From the NCBI GenBank assembly GCA_947176545.1, contig CAMWRB010000066.1:1-6815 (forward strand): 6,815 bases of DNA. Reading direction: 5' to 3'. The notes below the pieces were generated by a model, which was given only the letters and a program-made list of their open reading frames with translations, was not told the origin of the DNA and ran no database searches. The translations under genes were made by a program, and so were the position numbers. This DNA is from an uncultured Porphyromonadaceae bacterium. GTDB lineage: Bacteria; Bacteroidota; Bacteroidia; Bacteroidales; Muribaculaceae. The first letter of the stretch is position 1. The number at the start of each line of letters is the position of its first letter. Below are positions 5,186 through 6,815 of this stretch, one piece after another.

Positions 5186-6271
5186 ATGTTTATAGTAAGC
5201 CCCATAGTGAAATTAATCCTCAAGATAGCAACATTAGTGGTGTATTTCATCACACTGCTGTGCTGCTTCGGAGGGTATGTACCGCCCGAGATACTGGCGC
5301 TCCCTTCAGTGCTTGTATTGGCGCTACCCTATATGGTTATCGCCACAGTAATACTGATTCTGATATGGCTGCTCCGTAAGGCCTGGATTATATCGGCCAT
5401 CGGTATCATAACGCTTATCATCGGATGGACTCCTATACACATGAACTTCCCCTTCAACCGTCCGCACGAGCCTGTGGCCGATGCCGTGACCTTCAAGTTG
5501 CTGACATGGAACGTGGCTCACGGAGTGGAGTTTACCAAGCCGGATGATGACGACAACCGGACTTTCCGTGCCATTTTACATGAGGACGCCGACATAGTAT
5601 GTCTGCAGGAGATGAAGAATTTTTCGGTCAAGGCCATTCCAAATATGTCGCAGGAACTGTATGACTCAATCTGCGCGAAATATCCTTATCGTGAACGATA
5701 TGATGCTCACGACGTCCAGATATTTTCAAAATATCCTTTCACACGAATGCGGCAGGCTGAAGACCATTATTATCCCAACGCCCGCTTCGCCCGGTTCTCA
5801 ATCGAGGGTCACTCCTTTATGTTGTGCAACGTACACCTCACCTCTTACGCCATAGACCCCAAGGACCAGACCGTAATCAGCGGCATACGCAGCCCCCAGG
5901 GGTTGGAACACAGTCTCAAGAACTTCAAGAACACCGTCTATCACAAACTGACCACGTCGTTTCCCCTGCGTTCGGGAGTGACCAAGAATTTGTTATGGAA
6001 CATCAGGGAGTATCGCGGTCCTGTCATCGTCTGCGGTGACTTTAATGATGTGCCGGCTTCATGGACGTACAGACTTTTTATCAAGGATGGATTTAAGGAT
6101 GCCTACGCGGAGACCAATATGTTCAGCACCGCTACGTTCTACAATAACTTTCTGTTCTTTCACATCGACCAGATAATGTACAGGGGATTGATACGACCGC
6201 TGAATGTAGAACGCATAGATATACGCTCTTCAGACCATTACGGCCTGACTGCCGTCTTCGAGTTTATTTAA
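5186..6271 (+). CDS. Membrane-anchored endonuclease/exonuclease/phosphatase (EEP) protein
   Basis: This 361-residue protein belongs to the EEP superfamily of metal-dependent phosphodiesterases (DNase I, ExoIII, sphingomyelinase and phosphoinositide phosphatase types). Residues 1-84 form about three membrane helices (roughly 7-28, 42-63, 67-83). The EEP domain follows with its full set of motifs: TWNV (N109), LQE (E142), CNVHL (N215, H217), GDFND (D285, N287), HIDQI (D328) and SSDHYGL (D350, H351). RK at 64-65 between helices 2 and 3 points to the cytosol, which would put the catalytic domain in the periplasm. The ATG at 5186 lies 29 bases after the second rhomboid, so it is probably in the same operon. 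Domain and catalytic residues are clear; the substrate (nucleic acid, phospholipid or another phosphodiester) cannot be told from sequence. Confidence 0.92.
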   Translation: MFIVSPIVKLILKIATLVVYFITLLCCFGGYVPPEILALPSVLVLALPYMVIATVILILIWLLRKAWIISAIGIITLIIGWTPIHMNFPFNRPHEPVADAVTFKLLTWNVAHGVEFTKPDDDDNRTFRAILHEDADIVCLQEMKNFSVKAIPNMSQELYDSICAKYPYRERYDAHDVQIFSKYPFTRMRQAEDHYYPNARFARFSIEGHSFMLCNVHLTSYAIDPKDQTVISGIRSPQGLEHSLKNFKNTVYHKLTTSFPLRSGVTKNLLWNIREYRGPVIVCGDFNDVPASWTYRLFIKDGFKDAYAETNMFSTATFYNNFLFFHIDQIMYRGLIRPLNVERIDIRSSDHYGLTAVFEFI

Positions 6272-6390
6272 CATTCCGCGAAAAAACCGGTCCGGCAACT
6301 GATATAACGGCACTGACCATCAGACCGTGTATCCCGGAGTCATCGCGGTCCCTCAACGTGACCACAACACGGAGTCGAGCGTATCGGACA
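6272..6390 (+). other. Spacer after the EEP gene, no clear terminator
   Basis: No gene is seen. The best fold is a 7-bp stem GACCGTG (6323-6329) / CGCGGTC (6344-6350, one G-T pair) around a 14-base loop, without a T-run behind it. A shorter CTGAT/ATCAG pair lies at 6299-6323. The heptamer CGGAGTC occurs at 6335-6341 and 6370-6376 and recurs in related form further right. Transcription from the EEP gene may therefore run into the next gene or end by a factor-dependent route. Confidence 0.4.
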
Positions 6391-6392
6391 TA

Positions 6393-6422
6393 TTGCAGAG
6401 ATAAGATTTTTTTGTATATTTG
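6393..6422 (+). promoter_or_regulatory. Promoter of the sugar ketoisomerase gene
   Basis: TATATTTG (6415-6422, followed by C) is a perfect -7 consensus. TTG at 6393-6395 lies exactly 19 bases upstream as the -33 box, with a T-run (6407-6413) in the spacer. Transcription should start near 6427-6430, leaving a leader of about 55 bases. Confidence 0.7.
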
Positions 6423-6426
6423 CAAT

Positions 6427-6484
6427 CGGGAGTCTTTCAGCTCATAAACGAGTGTGAAGTCTGACAGGACTCCGACCTAAGGAC
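6427..6484 (+). promoter_or_regulatory. Foldable leader of the ketoisomerase gene with an AAGGA site
   Basis: GGAGTC (6429-6434) pairs with GACTCC (6468-6473), extendable by C-G and G-C pairs around one bulged G. Inside, TTCA..CTC (6435-6443) can pair with GAG..TGAA (6450-6458) around an ATAAAC loop. The fold would cover nearly the whole leader. It stops a few bases before AAGGA (6479-6483), a Shine-Dalgarno-like site that is unusual for this phylum and lies only one base from the ATG. Confidence 0.4.
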
Positions 6485-6815
6485 ATGAATAAGGAACGAC
6501 CTCATATAATAACCTTTCCGAAAGTGTTTGACCCGCGTGGCAGTCTGAGCTTCACCGAGGGAGGACGCCACATTCCCTTTGACATCGCCAGGGTGTACTG
6601 GATATATGATGTTCCGGCGGGCGAATCGCGGGGAAGCCACAGCCATAAGGAAAATCAGGAGGTGATAGTAGCCACCGGAGGCAGCTTCACAATCCATCTC
6701 TCCGATGGCAGACGCTCGGAGTCGTTCACACTCAACCGTCCGTATCAAGGTCTCTATGTCCCCCCGGGATATTGGCGCACACTGGATAATTTCTCATCCG
6801 GAAGTGTATGTATGG
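6485..6815 (+). CDS. FdtA/WxcM-like dTDP-sugar 3,4-ketoisomerase, 3' end missing
   Basis: A cupin protein whose first 110 residues are in the window; family members are about 130-140 residues, so some 25 are cut off at the right edge. The family moves the keto group of dTDP-4-keto-6-deoxyglucose from C4 to C3, feeding a PLP aminotransferase that makes 3-amino-3,6-dideoxy sugars for surface glycans. Seen here: FPKVFDPRGSLSF (11-23), IPFDIARVYWIYDVPAGESRG (30-50), the active-site pair H52/H54 in SHSHK (usually HAHK), GGSFTIHLSDG (65-75), and NRPYQGLYVPPGYWRTLDNFSSG (84-106). The start is ATG at 6485, just after AAGGA. It has its own promoter and probably opens an operon for sugar nucleotide or polysaccharide synthesis continuing to the right. 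Family certain; exact sugar product not. Confidence 0.93.
   Translation, partial: MNKERPHIITFPKVFDPRGSLSFTEGGRHIPFDIARVYWIYDVPAGESRGSHSHKENQEVIVATGGSFTIHLSDGRRSESFTLNRPYQGLYVPPGYWRTLDNFSSGSVCM

Noticed and set aside
6437..6748. A 103-codon minus-strand frame near the right edge.
   Set aside because: It lies opposite the ketoisomerase gene, whose motifs are clear, and its translation resembles no known family.

Overview
The window looks like ordinary chromosome of a Bacteroidales bacterium. The Muribaculaceae (Duncaniella/Muribaculum-like) are the best guess, from roughly 50% GC coding sequence, very AT-rich spacers, near absence of Shine-Dalgarno sequences, and several TAnnTTTG-type -7 promoter elements, the form used by the Bacteroidetes primary sigma factor. 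The family-level placement is an inference from protein style and GC, not a database match. No rRNA, tRNA, CRISPR array, insertion sequence or prophage gene is visible.

Layout. Positions 1-2005 (+) hold the 3' end of a DUF805 membrane protein gene, followed 11 bases later by a complete argS (arginyl-tRNA synthetase). Positions 2128-2859 (+) encode a seven-helix Bax inhibitor-1/YetJ-type protein. It converges on an HU-type nucleoid protein gene (2955-3218, -). Between the two lie a small GC-rich hairpin and a perfect 52-bp palindrome, which reads as a terminator in both directions. Upstream of HU is a leader of about 130 nt, a good promoter, and an AT-rich divergent spacer with T-tracts spaced near the helical repeat.

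Positions 3545-6271 (+) form a compact three-gene unit. It comprises a canonical rhomboid protease, a second rhomboid with a GASA rather than GASG serine motif and a cytosolic DUF6576-like tail (GTG start inside the first gene), and a membrane-anchored endonuclease/exonuclease/phosphatase (EEP) protein. Topology reasoning puts the catalytic sites of all three on the periplasmic side of the inner membrane, so they may form one envelope module. The last gene (6485 onward, cut by the window end) is a FdtA/WxcM-like dTDP-sugar 3,4-ketoisomerase with its own promoter and a foldable leader. It probably opens a surface-polysaccharide sugar operon.

Most of the window is housekeeping. The parts that merit a second look are the rhomboid-rhomboid-EEP unit, the 52-bp palindrome, and the two structured leaders (HU and the ketoisomerase gene). 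I did not find evidence for a wholly new biological system.
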